Shown here piece by piece: positions 20,916 through 30,668 of a DNA stretch of 64,000 nucleotides. Below the pieces are notes generated by a model. That model had not been told where the DNA came from. It saw only the letters and a list, made by a program, of their open reading frames with translations, and did no database searches. The position numbers were made by a program, and so were the translations under genes. Source of the DNA: an uncultured Pelagibacteraceae bacterium (lineage in GTDB: Bacteria; Pseudomonadota; Alphaproteobacteria; Pelagibacterales; Pelagibacteraceae); the NCBI GenBank assembly GCA_902546795.1, contig CACCLK010000001.1, positions 20,095 to 84,094 of the forward strand, in the 5' to 3' direction. Within the stretch, counting starts at the first letter, position 1. Each line of letters starts with the position of its first letter.

Positions 20916-22144
20916 TAAGAATTAATCAATTTTAGTAAATTTTGTTTTTTTCTAATATATCTAAATTTATTTCTTTTAATTAAAATTTCAGCGATTAAAG
21001 GCCTAGTATTATAATTTGACGATAATGAGGACCCATATGCACCAACATTTGTAATTGCAATAAAATCGTTCTCGCTTAGTTTTTGATATTTCCTATAAAC
21101 TCCAAATTTACAAGTGCTTTCACAAATTGGCCCTACAAATTCTACCGCGTTTTTCATTTTAGATGAATTTTTAGTAATAGGTATAATTTTATGAAATGCA
21201 TTGTATAAAGCTGGTCGCATGAAATCATTCATTCCGGCATCTAATATTATAAAGGTTTTATTTTGCCCTTTTTTAATAAATTGAACTTTACTTACTAGTA
21301 TACCTGTGTTCCCAATTATGGATCTCCCTGGCTCAAAAATTATTTTACATTTAATTTTTCTTGCAAAATTATTTACTAATTTTGCATAAATATTAAGATT
21401 AATTGGTTTTTCTTTATCCTTGTAATTAATCCCAAAGCCCCCACCTAAATCAACATATTTTAAATTCAACCTTAATTCTTTTATTAATTTATTCATCACT
21501 TTAAGTGTTTTTTTGAAGGGCCCATCATTTAATATTTGGCTTCCTATATGAACACTTAAAGCTTCTAATTTAATATTTTTTAATTTGTCAATTTTTTTTA
21601 TAAAAAATTTAAAATTTTTAATTGATAAGCCGAACTTGTTATCTGCTTTACCCGTAGATATATTTTTATGTGTTTTTGCGTCGACATTAGGATTTAATCT
21701 AAACCCAATTGAAACCTTTTTTTTCATTTTTTTTGCCAATGCATTGACTAGCTTCGCTTCACTCTCAGACTCACAATTAATTAGTAAAATTTTTTTGCTA
21801 ATCGCAATTTTTAATTCTTCCTCTGTTTTACCAACTCCTGAAAAAACTATCTTTTTTGCTTTTATACCAGCCTTAAGAGCTTTTAAAAGTTCTCCGCCAG
21901 ACACAACATCGGCTCCAGCTCCTAGTTTACCTAAAACTCTCAAAATATTTGTATTGCTATTAGATTTTGCTGCAAAGCATATCAAAGGATTAGTTTTTTT
22001 GAATGTTTTAACAAAATTTAAATAGTTAAAAACAATTTGATTTTCTGAATAAATATAAAAAGGTGTTTTATTCTTTTTTAAAAAATTTCGAATTGATATT
22101 TTCTCAAGAAATAAATTTTTGCCTACATATCTTAAATTTTGCAT
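20915..22144 (-). CDS. lysA: diaminopimelate decarboxylase
   Basis: FAAKSNSN PLP lysine region, GGGFGINY, EPGRSIIGNTG, GPICEST. Confidence 0.93.
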   Translation of the reverse strand: MQNLRYVGKNLFLEKISIRNFLKKNKTPFYIYSENQIVFNYLNFVKTFKKTNPLICFAAKSNSNTNILRVLGKLGAGADVVSGGELLKALKAGIKAKKIVFSGVGKTEEELKIAISKKILLINCESESEAKLVNALAKKMKKKVSIGFRLNPNVDAKTHKNISTGKADNKFGLSIKNFKFFIKKIDKLKNIKLEALSVHIGSQILNDGPFKKTLKVMNKLIKELRLNLKYVDLGGGFGINYKDKEKPINLNIYAKLVNNFARKIKCKIIFEPGRSIIGNTGILVSKVQFIKKGQNKTFIILDAGMNDFMRPALYNAFHKIIPITKNSSKMKNAVEFVGPICESTCKFGVYRKYQKLSENDFIAITNVGAYGSSLSSNYNTRPLIAEILIKRNKFRYIRKKQNLLKLINS

Positions 22145-22148
22145 AAGA

Positions 22149-22259
22149 TTATAAAACTATTTGTATATGATCGAGTTTTCCTTGATATTTAGGCTCTGAT
22201 TTTTTTCCACATCCCGACAGAGTTAAGATTATTATACAAGTAAATGTCAATATTTTCAT
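22149..22259 (-). CDS. lptM: LptM/YifL-like small lipoprotein (36 aa): MKILTFTCIIILTLSGCGKKSEPKYQGKLDHIQIVL
   Basis: Lipobox LSGC-GKK; ATG overlaps the argH stop (ATGA); ends 4 nt before the lysA start. Absent from the supplied ORF track because of size. Confidence 0.85.
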   Translation of the reverse strand: MKILTFTCIIILTLSGCGKKSEPKYQGKLDHIQIVL

Positions 22260-23650
22260 TTCAATTCCTTTTTATATTTTTTTAACATCTTTTTAATATT
22301 TTGTTCAGCAGTTCCACCATGAGAAATCTTTGAGTTCATTGAGTTTTTAACATTCAAAATCTTCTGAACTTTACTATCGATTTCTTTAAAAAACTTTTTA
22401 AGCTCATTCAATGATAATTGATCAAGCTTTTTAGATTTTTTTTCAGCATAATTTACCACCTTTGAGGAAATATTATAAGCTTCTCTAAAAGAGAGCTTTT
22501 TTTCTCTCACCAAATAATCTGAAAGGTCTGTCGCTGTTGTGTACCCTTCGTTGGCCATTTTAAGCATTCTGTTTCTATTAGGTGTAATACTTTTAATTAA
22601 TTCATTTGCCATAATTAATGTATCTTTTAGTGTATCGTAACCATCAAACACAAGCGATTTATCGTCTTGTAAGTCTTTAAAATAAGAAATAGGAAGGCCT
22701 TTCATTATTGTTAATAAAGAGTTCAATTTTCCATAATTTATACCCGTTCTTCCTCTAATTAACTCTGCAGGATCTGGGTTCTTTTTTTGTGGCATAATCG
22801 ATGAACCAGTCAACATTCTATCCGAGAAAGATATAAGTTGGTATGCATCAGAATTCATAATAATGAAATCCTCTGCTAGTCTAGATAAGTGCATAGCGCA
22901 AACAGCGCTTGCATACAAAAAATCTATAGCGAAATCCCTATCAGAGACAGAGTCTATTGAGTTATCTGTTGGTTTTTTAAACCCAAGTTTTTTTGAAGTA
23001 AAATTTCTATCAATTTTATACGAAGTACCTGATAAAGCCGCAGACCCCAATGGAGACTCGTCAAGCAAAATTAAATTGTTTTTAAATCTTTTTTTGTCTC
23101 TTTTTAGCATTTCAAAGTAAGCTAATAGATAATGAGCAAAAGAAATAGGTTGAGCATTTTTTAAATGCGTCAATCCTGGCATTGTAGCATCAGTGTATTT
23201 TTCTGATTTTTTTAATATTGATTTCATTAATTCATTTATTTGATGAATTATTTCTTTAGTAGAATCTTTTATCCATAACTTAAAATCAGTGACAACTTGG
23301 TCATTTCTTGATCTGGCAGTGTGCATGTGACCAGCAGCCGGTCCAATTATTTCAAATAATTTTTTTTCGATATTGAGATGAATATCCTCATATTTTTCTT
23401 TAAAGGAAAAGTTACCTTTTTCAATTTTTTTAAGTATTTTTTCAAGCCCACTTATAATTTTTTTTCCATCTTTTGCAGATATAATCTTTTGTTTAATTAA
23501 CATCTGGGTGTGTATTTTTGATGCAAAAATATCTTGTTTATATAGCCTTTTATCGGTGTTGATTGACGCACCTATTCTTTGAAAAGATTTAGAAGTTTGA
23601 CTTTTAAACCTTTTTGACCAGACTGTTTTATTTTTATTTTTTATTTTCAT
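22256..23650 (-). CDS. argH: argininosuccinate lyase
   Basis: GSSIMPQKKNPDPAELIRG signature; TARSRNDQ. Confidence 0.96.
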   Translation of the reverse strand: MKIKNKNKTVWSKRFKSQTSKSFQRIGASINTDKRLYKQDIFASKIHTQMLIKQKIISAKDGKKIISGLEKILKKIEKGNFSFKEKYEDIHLNIEKKLFEIIGPAAGHMHTARSRNDQVVTDFKLWIKDSTKEIIHQINELMKSILKKSEKYTDATMPGLTHLKNAQPISFAHYLLAYFEMLKRDKKRFKNNLILLDESPLGSAALSGTSYKIDRNFTSKKLGFKKPTDNSIDSVSDRDFAIDFLYASAVCAMHLSRLAEDFIIMNSDAYQLISFSDRMLTGSSIMPQKKNPDPAELIRGRTGINYGKLNSLLTIMKGLPISYFKDLQDDKSLVFDGYDTLKDTLIMANELIKSITPNRNRMLKMANEGYTTATDLSDYLVREKKLSFREAYNISSKVVNYAEKKSKKLDQLSLNELKKFFKEIDSKVQKILNVKNSMNSKISHGGTAEQNIKKMLKKYKKELK

Positions 23651-23674
23651 GTGTTATTTTCAATTTAAATTAAT

Positions 23675-24202
23675 ATGAAAATTAGTAAATCTTTTAAAAC
23701 CTATATTAACATAATTTTAAGTTTCTTTATCTTCACTATTCAGGCGGCCAACTCAGAATTATCAGGAAAAGTGATAATATATGACAAACCTCTTGAAGTG
23801 GGTGAATTAAAAATAAAAGATTTTAATCTTCAAGAGATTGATCTAAGTGAAGAAAGAGGCAAGATCATGATACTTAATTTCTGGGCTACATGGTGTGCTC
23901 CTTGTAAAAAAGAGATGCCATCTTTAGAAAAATTAGCTAAAAATCACCCAGATTTAAAGATTTTTCCTATAAACTTAGAAGCACCTAATAAAAAAAGAAC
24001 AAGCAATTTCTATAAAGAGCTTGAAATTGTCAATTTGGATATTTTCTTTGACCCTGACTTCAATCTTCCAAAAAAATTTAAGATGCGTGGACTTCCCACA
24101 ACTATTCTTATCGATAAAAAAGGCAATGAGTTTGGCAGGGTTATAGGTGAAATAGATTTTTCAAGTAAGGAGTTCTATAATTTAATAGAAAAGTATCTTT
24201 AG
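23675..24202 (+). CDS. TlpA/ResA-like periplasmic thioredoxin
   Basis: N-terminal signal; FWATWCAPCKKEMPSLEKL; GLPTTILIDKKG. Confidence 0.88.
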   Translation: MKISKSFKTYINIILSFFIFTIQAANSELSGKVIIYDKPLEVGELKIKDFNLQEIDLSEERGKIMILNFWATWCAPCKKEMPSLEKLAKNHPDLKIFPINLEAPNKKRTSNFYKELEIVNLDIFFDPDFNLPKKFKMRGLPTTILIDKKGNEFGRVIGEIDFSSKEFYNLIEKYL

Positions 24203-24399
24203 TTTTTAAAAAGGTAAGCAAGTAAAACTAAAACTATAATAGCAATAAATTGCAGTAAGACTCTAAGTTGCATTAGTTTATTTGAATATTTTTTGCTGGT
24301 ACTTCCACCTTTAAATAAAGTATAAATACCTAATACTAAAACTATGCCAACAGCACCTAAAAGTGAAAAACCAATAAAGTTAAAAATAAATTCAGACAT
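24199..24399 (-). CDS. small two-TM HIG1-domain-like protein (start trimmed from the 24492 ORF start to MSEFIFNF)
   Basis: Two hydrophobic segments flanking SNKLMQLRVLLQ; internal ATG at 24399. Confidence 0.65.
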   Translation of the reverse strand: MSEFIFNFIGFSLLGAVGIVLVLGIYTLFKGGSTSKKYSNKLMQLRVLLQFIAIIVLVLLAYLFKN

Positions 24400-24414
24400 A
24401 AATATTTTACTACC

Positions 24415-25071
24415 ATGAGCTATTCTCTTAACACAACAATAATTAACGCACAATCTGATCAAAAACCAAAAAACGCTGTAATACTTTGTCACGGATATGG
24501 GGGTAATGGAAAGGATATTTCAATATTAGCTAATTATTGGAAAAATTATCTCAAAGATACTGTATTTATTTGTCCCGATGCACCCGAAATTTGTGCAGTA
24601 AGCCCAAGCGGATTTCAATGGTTTGATTTGTTAGATGAGAATAAAGAGCAAATTTTATCAAAATCATTAATTGCGGAAATGAAACTAAATAAATTTATTG
24701 ATGAGGTAAAAAATAATTATCAACTCGCTGCTAATAAAATTGTCATGTGTGGTTTTAGTCAAGGTTGCATGATCGCATTACAAACTTCACTAAAAAGAGT
24801 AGATAAACTAAAAGGGGTAATCGGATACTCTGGTAAAATAATAAATAAGGAACATTTAGCGAAAAATATCAATTCACGGCCTAGTATTTTTTTGATGCAT
24901 GGAGATAAAGACGAAGTAGTTCCAATAAGTTTTCTTCTGGAGGCTAAAGAATTTTTCAGTAATAATTCTTACGAAATAAGCACTGCAATATTCAAAAATT
25001 GTGAACATCGAATTCCACAAGAAGGATCAAGCCTTGGATTAGAATTTATTAAAAAAAATTTGTATAGTTGA
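24415..25071 (+). CDS. phospholipase/carboxylesterase family alpha/beta hydrolase
   Basis: VILCHGYGGNGKDI; CGFSQGCMIALQ; MHGDKDEVVP. Confidence 0.88.
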   Translation: MSYSLNTTIINAQSDQKPKNAVILCHGYGGNGKDISILANYWKNYLKDTVFICPDAPEICAVSPSGFQWFDLLDENKEQILSKSLIAEMKLNKFIDEVKNNYQLAANKIVMCGFSQGCMIALQTSLKRVDKLKGVIGYSGKIINKEHLAKNINSRPSIFLMHGDKDEVVPISFLLEAKEFFSNNSYEISTAIFKNCEHRIPQEGSSLGLEFIKKNLYS

Positions 25072-25125
25072 TAATCAAGCTGTTACAAAATAGAACTTGA
25101 TAAAATTATTAGTTTCAGATAGCTT

Positions 25126-25701
25126 TTGATTATGATTATTTCTGCGACCGAAAAAGTTCCATTAGAAAAATGTCCAGCACTGGTGCTTAATGCTGATTTC
25201 AGACCATTAAGCTATTATCCATTGTCTCTATGGTGTTGGCAGGACGCAGTTAAATCCGTTTTTTTAAAAAGAGTTAGTATTGTCTCAAATTACAAAAGAA
25301 AAATAAGAAGTCCATCATTCGAGATGAATTTGCCAAGTGTAATTGCATTAAAAAGTTTTATCAAACCCTCTGAGAATCCAAACTTCACAAGATTTAATGT
25401 TTTTTTAAGAGACAAATTTACTTGTCAGTATTGTGGAGATGGAAAAGACCTAACTTTTGATCATCTTCTTCCAAAATCCAAAGGTGGAATAACAGACTGG
25501 GAAAATGTGGTAACTGCTTGCTCAACCTGCAATGTTAAAAAAGGTGGAAAGCTTTACGAATTGAGTGGAATGAAATTATTTAACAAGCCTTACAGACCTT
25601 CTGTAGAAGACCTTCATAAAAATGGGAGACATTTTCCTCCCAACTTTCTACACGAAAGCTGGATGGACTACTTGTATTGGGATATTGAACTTGAGCCTTA
25701 A
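25126..25701 (+). CDS. HNH endonuclease family protein
   Basis: CQYCG...LTFDHLLPKSKGGITDWENVVTACSTCNVKKG. Confidence 0.9.
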   Translation: MIMIISATEKVPLEKCPALVLNADFRPLSYYPLSLWCWQDAVKSVFLKRVSIVSNYKRKIRSPSFEMNLPSVIALKSFIKPSENPNFTRFNVFLRDKFTCQYCGDGKDLTFDHLLPKSKGGITDWENVVTACSTCNVKKGGKLYELSGMKLFNKPYRPSVEDLHKNGRHFPPNFLHESWMDYLYWDIELEP

Positions 25702-26235
25702 TTAATATTTTTCTGATATTGCTATAGCAATTCGTGATGAAGTTTTAATTACATTGTCTAAAATCTTATATAATCCTTTTTTTGTTGCTCCTTCTTCATA
25801 TGCAATATCCTTGTGATCTAATTCATCTTGTCTAAACTTTTCAATCTTCTTTTTTAAATCTTTTTCGTCCTCTTTTAATTTATATGTCTGATTTTTATAA
25901 TGATCATCTATTACCTCTTCTACCGAGGCAGTGCAAAGCATTGCTGCTTTCTTTCCCAACATAGCGGTTCCAAATCCTAACGCGACACCCATTATGTCCC
26001 AAAGGGGCAATAATCTTGTTGGTTTGATGTCTCTTCTATTTATTTCTTTTTCGAAAAATTCGAAGTGCTCTTTCTCATGCTCTTTCATCTCTTCGATTTT
26101 TTTTTTTAGGTCTTCGTCCTGTTTAAAGGTTTTGAGGGCTAAAAGTTGACCTTCATAAATTTTAATCGCACCTCTCTCACCGGCATGATCAACTCTAATA
26201 ATTTCTTCTAAAGTTTTTTTATCTGTTTTGTTCAT
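25702..26235 (-). CDS. coq7: demethoxyubiquinone hydroxylase
   Basis: RVDHAGERGAIKIYEGQ; EKEHFEFFEKEI; DELDHKDIAYEEGA di-iron ligands. Confidence 0.92.
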   Translation of the reverse strand: MNKTDKKTLEEIIRVDHAGERGAIKIYEGQLLALKTFKQDEDLKKKIEEMKEHEKEHFEFFEKEINRRDIKPTRLLPLWDIMGVALGFGTAMLGKKAAMLCTASVEEVIDDHYKNQTYKLKEDEKDLKKKIEKFRQDELDHKDIAYEEGATKKGLYKILDNVIKTSSRIAIAISEKY

Positions 26236-26689
26236 TTTTTAAATTTATAAGAAGAATACCACTTAAGACAAGAGATAAAAGTGTATTTATTGTAGCAAGC
26301 GACAAACCAAAAAATCTTATAGTAACATCTTTGCAACTAATTACTGTTTTCTCTAATGCTTTGAGCAATTCTTCTGGGTTAGTAATTTTATTATTATCTA
26401 AATTACAAATAAAAGACTCCTCAAAAAAGCCTTGTTCTATTCCAAAATGATAAAAAGAAATTGATGAACCTATCAAAAAAAGCAAAGCTACAACCATTAT
26501 CAAAGCTTTTTTGAATTTATGAAAAATTATTGAGAAAGGTAACAACACAACAGCTGCTGCATAAGGAATTCTTTGTAGAATACATAGATTACACGGTTTA
26601 TGTCCGAGGCCAAATTCAATAAAGTAAGCCATACATAATATCAAGAAACTTAAAAAAGAAATATTTATTAAAACTGTATTTTTTTTCAT
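26219..26689 (-). CDS. dsbB: disulfide bond formation protein DsbB family
   Basis: PCNLCILQRIPY, four TM segments, periplasmic Cys pair. Confidence 0.85.
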   Translation of the reverse strand: MKKNTVLINISFLSFLILCMAYFIEFGLGHKPCNLCILQRIPYAAAVVLLPFSIIFHKFKKALIMVVALLFLIGSSISFYHFGIEQGFFEESFICNLDNNKITNPEELLKALEKTVISCKDVTIRFFGLSLATINTLLSLVLSGILLINLKNEQNR

Positions 26690-26690
26690 T

Positions 26691-27287
26691 TTATTTCAAA
26701 AATAAGTAAGCTATTCCCATTAATAAAACTATGAATAAACCAAGTAGTAAAAATAATTTCTTACCTTCTGCAGAAAAATAATCTTCGAATTTTTTACCAA
26801 ATTTCATTGATAAATACGAAACAATAAAAAACCTCAAACCTCTTGAAATAAGACTGATAATTACAAATAAAAAAAGATTAAAATTCATCAATCCACTTGT
26901 GATAGTAAAAACTTTGTAAGGCAAAGGGGTGAATCCAGCTAAAAAAAGTGTGCTTATCCAAAAAATCATACCTTCTTTATTTGATAATTTTCCTTGAAGA
27001 TCTAAAACCTTTTCTTCATAGTTATATAGCTCAATTACTGACATGGAAATATCAATAAACATATAACCCAAAAAATATCCGAAAACTCCACCGAGAACTG
27101 AAAAAATTGTTGCTACCAAAAAATTTTTAAAATAGTCCTCTTTTTTAGCTATGGACATCGGAATTAACATCACATCTGGCGGTATGGGAAAAAATGAACT
27201 TTCTATAAATGATACAAATCCTAATGCTATCTTAGAAAATTTATGTCTAGCCAATTCTAAACATCTATCGTATAACTTTTTTATCAT
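26691..27287 (-). CDS. YqaA/DedA-type SNARE-associated membrane protein
   Basis: FFPIPPDVMLIPM; AGFTPLPYKVFTITSGL. Confidence 0.85.
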   Translation of the reverse strand: MIKKLYDRCLELARHKFSKIALGFVSFIESSFFPIPPDVMLIPMSIAKKEDYFKNFLVATIFSVLGGVFGYFLGYMFIDISMSVIELYNYEEKVLDLQGKLSNKEGMIFWISTLFLAGFTPLPYKVFTITSGLMNFNLFLFVIISLISRGLRFFIVSYLSMKFGKKFEDYFSAEGKKLFLLLGLFIVLLMGIAYLFLK

Positions 27288-27296
27288 TTTGAATTT

Positions 27297-27482
27297 ATGA
27301 ACTTAAAATGCACAATACTCAAGTTCTTAGCAAGTCTAATCTTGTCTCCCATAGCTATTTATGCAGTGTTGCTTTTAGCGAAAATATTTGGTGCAGATTA
27401 TGAATTCACCCATGGAGAGTCATTTGTTGTGTGGCTTTTGATGGCAATTTTAATATCTAATAGCGTAACATGGAAAAAATAA
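27297..27482 (+). CDS. hypothetical small membrane protein
   Basis: 61 aa, two hydrophobic stretches, 2-nt gap to downstream regulator gene. Confidence 0.55.
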   Translation: MNLKCTILKFLASLILSPIAIYAVLLLAKIFGADYEFTHGESFVVWLLMAILISNSVTWKK

Positions 27483-27483
27483 T

Positions 27484-28563
27484 ATGTCTGAATTAAAAAA
27501 AGAAAATATAACTGAGTTGCACCCATCAATTAAAAATACTTCTCGGTTCCCTACACAATTTACACACAATGCAGATATTGATAATATTTTAATCAACAAC
27601 ATGGGTTTAGTTGTAAATAACTGGTTTAGGTTTCAATCAGAGTGGACTTATAATGCTTATAAGACTCTTAAAGATTTAGATAAATATTTAATTCTTATTT
27701 ATTTAATTCAAAAAACATTCAATCATTATTCAGACATGTTTTTAGTACAATCGGAAAAAACGTTTTATGATATTGAAAAATTTGAAATAGAAAAAATTAA
27801 CCTGATAGAAATATCTGAAGAATTGAATATCCCAAAAGAGACAGTAAGAAGAAAAATAAATGAACTTAATAAGTCTGGTTTTGTTGAAAGATCGGGAAAA
27901 AGAATTATCATAAGAACAGGGGCTTTCGATAAGCAAAGACCTGTAGAAACAGTAAAGCGTTTATCTACTTTTTTATCAAATGTATCGAAAATTCTATCCG
28001 ATCAAAATAAAAACATTATTAATTCTCCGGTCGAAGCATTAGAGCTTGAAAACTTCATAAGATCAAATTTCACATTAATTTGGAAATTCTTTTTTAGAAC
28101 ACAAATTCCAAATTTAGTCGGATGGAGAAATTTTTATGGAGATCTTGAGACCTGGGTAGTAGTTGCAACCGTTTTAATAAATCAAATGCAAAAGCTTAGA
28201 GACAAGTACAAAGGTAAAGGAGTAATAGAAGACTCAGAAAAATTTTCTAATGATGAAAAATTTAGAAAATCTTGGGAAAATGCTCTTTCTAAAGGAAATG
28301 AAATTACAGGAGTGAACGCCTCTTCAATTTCAGAAGTATCTGGTATTCCACGAGCAACAGTCATCAGAAAACTTAAACATGGGGTAAAAATGGGAGTATT
28401 AGAGAGAGATAAAAATCAGCTTTACACTATGAAAAAAATGAAAGCACCAAAGCTGAAACAATTCTTACAAACTGGTAAAACTATTCAATTTAGAATTTAT
28501 AGTTTTATTGGTACATTTTTCGACCTTTATAAAAACAAAGAAAGAATACCAAGGGCAAAATAA
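27484..28563 (+). CDS. putative transcriptional regulator with two winged-helix-like segments
   Basis: Repeated pattern: NIPKETVRRKINELNKSGFVERSGKRIIIRTG and GIPRATVIRKLKHGVKMGVLERDKNQLYTMKK. Confidence 0.7.
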   Translation: MSELKKENITELHPSIKNTSRFPTQFTHNADIDNILINNMGLVVNNWFRFQSEWTYNAYKTLKDLDKYLILIYLIQKTFNHYSDMFLVQSEKTFYDIEKFEIEKINLIEISEELNIPKETVRRKINELNKSGFVERSGKRIIIRTGAFDKQRPVETVKRLSTFLSNVSKILSDQNKNIINSPVEALELENFIRSNFTLIWKFFFRTQIPNLVGWRNFYGDLETWVVVATVLINQMQKLRDKYKGKGVIEDSEKFSNDEKFRKSWENALSKGNEITGVNASSISEVSGIPRATVIRKLKHGVKMGVLERDKNQLYTMKKMKAPKLKQFLQTGKTIQFRIYSFIGTFFDLYKNKERIPRAK

Positions 28564-28603
28564 ATCTTTTTTTTTTAATAAAAATAATATTATATTTAAA
28601 TTA

Positions 28604-28687
28604 GGGCGAATGGTGGAACTGGTAGACGCGCCGGACTCAAAATCCGGTGGTAGCAATACCTTGAGAGTTCGAGTCTCTCTTCGCCCA
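28604..28687 (+). tRNA. tRNA-Leu (anticodon CAA)
   Basis: GGGCGAA/TTCGCCC acceptor; anticodon arm CCGGA-CTCAAAA-TCCGG; long variable arm; T-loop GTTCGAGTC; no encoded CCA. Confidence 0.95.
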
Positions 28688-28694
28688 CAAATTT

Positions 28695-30371
28695 ATGGAA
28701 ATAAATAAATTAAACAGCCTTGTAGAACTATTTTTTAAAAAATATAACGAGGTAAATTCTAGCAAACCTTTTTTAAGATGGTTGAAACTTGAGAAACAAA
28801 ATTACAACTGGCAGGAAACAGCAGAAAGAATTTTTAAACTTACTCACGAAATAAAGTCATTGATTAATGAAGGAGACAGATGTTTGATACTATCAGAAAA
28901 CAGACCTTATTGGTTGATGGTAGATATAGCTGTTATGAATGCAGGTGGTGTTTCAGTTCCTATTTTTACAACTTATTCGTCAAATGATTACGAATATATT
29001 TTAAATGACTGTAGACCGTCAGTAATAATTGTTTCAAATAATGATCAATTTATTAAAATAAAGAATTATATAAATCCTGAAGTAAAAAAAATTATTTCTT
29101 TCGAAAAATTAGAAAAAGCAAGTTTATTAATAAATGATATCATTGAGAGAGGAAATTCAGAAAAAATAATAAATCATAAATTGAAAAGAAATATGCCTGC
29201 ATGCATAATTTATACCTCGGGAACCTCGGGGAATCCAAAAGGTGTGATATTAAGCCATGGAGGAATTCTCTCTAATTGCGAAGGTGCTTTTGATTTATTG
29301 AAACCACTTATTAAAAAAAAGGATCCGATATTTTTAACGTGGCTGCCACTGTCTCACTCGTATGAGCATACCGTTCAATTTGTACAAATTCTCTTAGGTG
29401 CAAAAATTTTTTATGCAGAAAGCCTTGAAAAACTTTTGTCCAATATGTCAATCGCAAAACCTACAATTATGACAGCCGTTCCAAGGTTCTATCAAAATTT
29501 ATATCATAAAATTTCAATGAATTTTGAAAAGCAAAAAGGTTTAAAGAAAAAATTAATTGAAAATACTATTTCTCTTGGCACAAAAATTTTAAAAAAAAAA
29601 CAATTAAATTTTAAAGAAAAATTTGTAAACTTTTTATGTGAGAATCTGGTTAGAAAAAAAATTAAAAAGCAATTTGGAGGACAGCTCCAAGCTTTTGTTT
29701 CTGGTGGCGGAGCGCTCGATAGAAAGATAGGTGAATTTTTAAATTCTATTGGATTACCTACTTTACAGGGGTACGGTCTTACAGAGGCCTCTCCTGTGGT
29801 AAGTTGTAATTTACCTCATAATATTCAAGTGGAAAGCGTGGGACCTCCTTTTAAGACTAATAATGTAAAGATCGCAGAAGATGGAGAAATTTTAATAAAA
29901 GGTGAGAATGTAATGTTAGGATATTGGGAAAAGAAAAAGGAAACTTCCGAGGTAATAATTGATGGTTGGTTACATACAGGCGATATAGGGCAAATCAATC
30001 ATGATGGAAATTTAATAATCACAGATAGAAAAAAAGAGCTTATCGTTAATTTAGGTGGCGATAATATCTCACCAACAAAAATAGAAAATTTACTGTGTTT
30101 AAGTGAAAATATTAAACAAAGTTTTGTTTATGGTGACAAAAAAAATTATTTAGTTGCTTTAATTGTTTCAGAAAACTTAAAAGATGAAGAAAAAATAAAG
30201 AAATACATTGAAAATCTTAACAAAAACTTATCTTTAATAGAAAAAATAAAGAAATTTAAAATAATTTCAAAAGAATTTACAATTGAAAATAGAATGCTCA
30301 CTCCCACATTAAAATTAAAAAGAAAAGAAATTTTAAAAAATTATAAACAAGATCTAGAAAGTCTTTATTAA
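28695..30371 (+). CDS. AMP-dependent long-chain acyl-CoA synthetase
   Basis: IIYTSGTSGNPKGVILSH; GYGLTEASPVV; DGWLHTGDIG. Confidence 0.92.
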   Translation: MEINKLNSLVELFFKKYNEVNSSKPFLRWLKLEKQNYNWQETAERIFKLTHEIKSLINEGDRCLILSENRPYWLMVDIAVMNAGGVSVPIFTTYSSNDYEYILNDCRPSVIIVSNNDQFIKIKNYINPEVKKIISFEKLEKASLLINDIIERGNSEKIINHKLKRNMPACIIYTSGTSGNPKGVILSHGGILSNCEGAFDLLKPLIKKKDPIFLTWLPLSHSYEHTVQFVQILLGAKIFYAESLEKLLSNMSIAKPTIMTAVPRFYQNLYHKISMNFEKQKGLKKKLIENTISLGTKILKKKQLNFKEKFVNFLCENLVRKKIKKQFGGQLQAFVSGGGALDRKIGEFLNSIGLPTLQGYGLTEASPVVSCNLPHNIQVESVGPPFKTNNVKIAEDGEILIKGENVMLGYWEKKKETSEVIIDGWLHTGDIGQINHDGNLIITDRKKELIVNLGGDNISPTKIENLLCLSENIKQSFVYGDKKNYLVALIVSENLKDEEKIKKYIENLNKNLSLIEKIKKFKIISKEFTIENRMLTPTLKLKRKEILKNYKQDLESLY

Positions 30372-30577
30372 AAAAAATTAATTCATTATAAAATTTGCGC
30401 TAAAAACATTGAAATACTTATGTTTTTTTACAAATATTTATTTAAGTAAAATTTAATTTTTTTTTTATTTTTTATAAAATTTGAAAGTGAATTTGTGTTT
30501 GACATGTAACAAAAAAAACTTAAAGATTAAAAATATAAACGAATCACAATGATTTGTTTAATTAACAGGGAGATAAG

Positions 30578-30652
30578 ATGGCTAAAAGAAGAAAAAAAGC
30601 TAAAAAGAAAAAGAAAGCTAAAAAAGGTAAAAAAAGAAGAAGAAGAAGATAG
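30578..30652 (+). CDS. 24-aa extremely basic micropeptide MAKRRKKAKKKKKAKKGKKRRRRR
   Basis: ATG preceded by AGGGAGATAAG (SD-like), upstream TTGACA, strong intrinsic terminator 17 nt after TAG; 19 of 24 residues Lys/Arg; absent from the ORF track because of size. Confidence 0.7.
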   Translation: MAKRRKKAKKKKKAKKGKKRRRRR

Positions 30653-30668
30653 TAACTTTCTTTTTAAA

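Noticed and set aside
21585-22025. 146-aa ORF antisense to lysA
   Set aside because: Shadow ORF; hydrophobicity explained by the complement of Lys/Asn-rich codons
28508-28708. 66-aa ORF overlapping tRNA-Leu
   Set aside because: Spans the tRNA gene and overlaps the preceding regulator gene; reading through tRNA sequence, not a protein family
30372-30480. AT-rich spacer after the acyl-CoA synthetase as possible ncRNA
   Set aside because: Low-complexity A/T tracts only; no stable GC-containing stem found by eye
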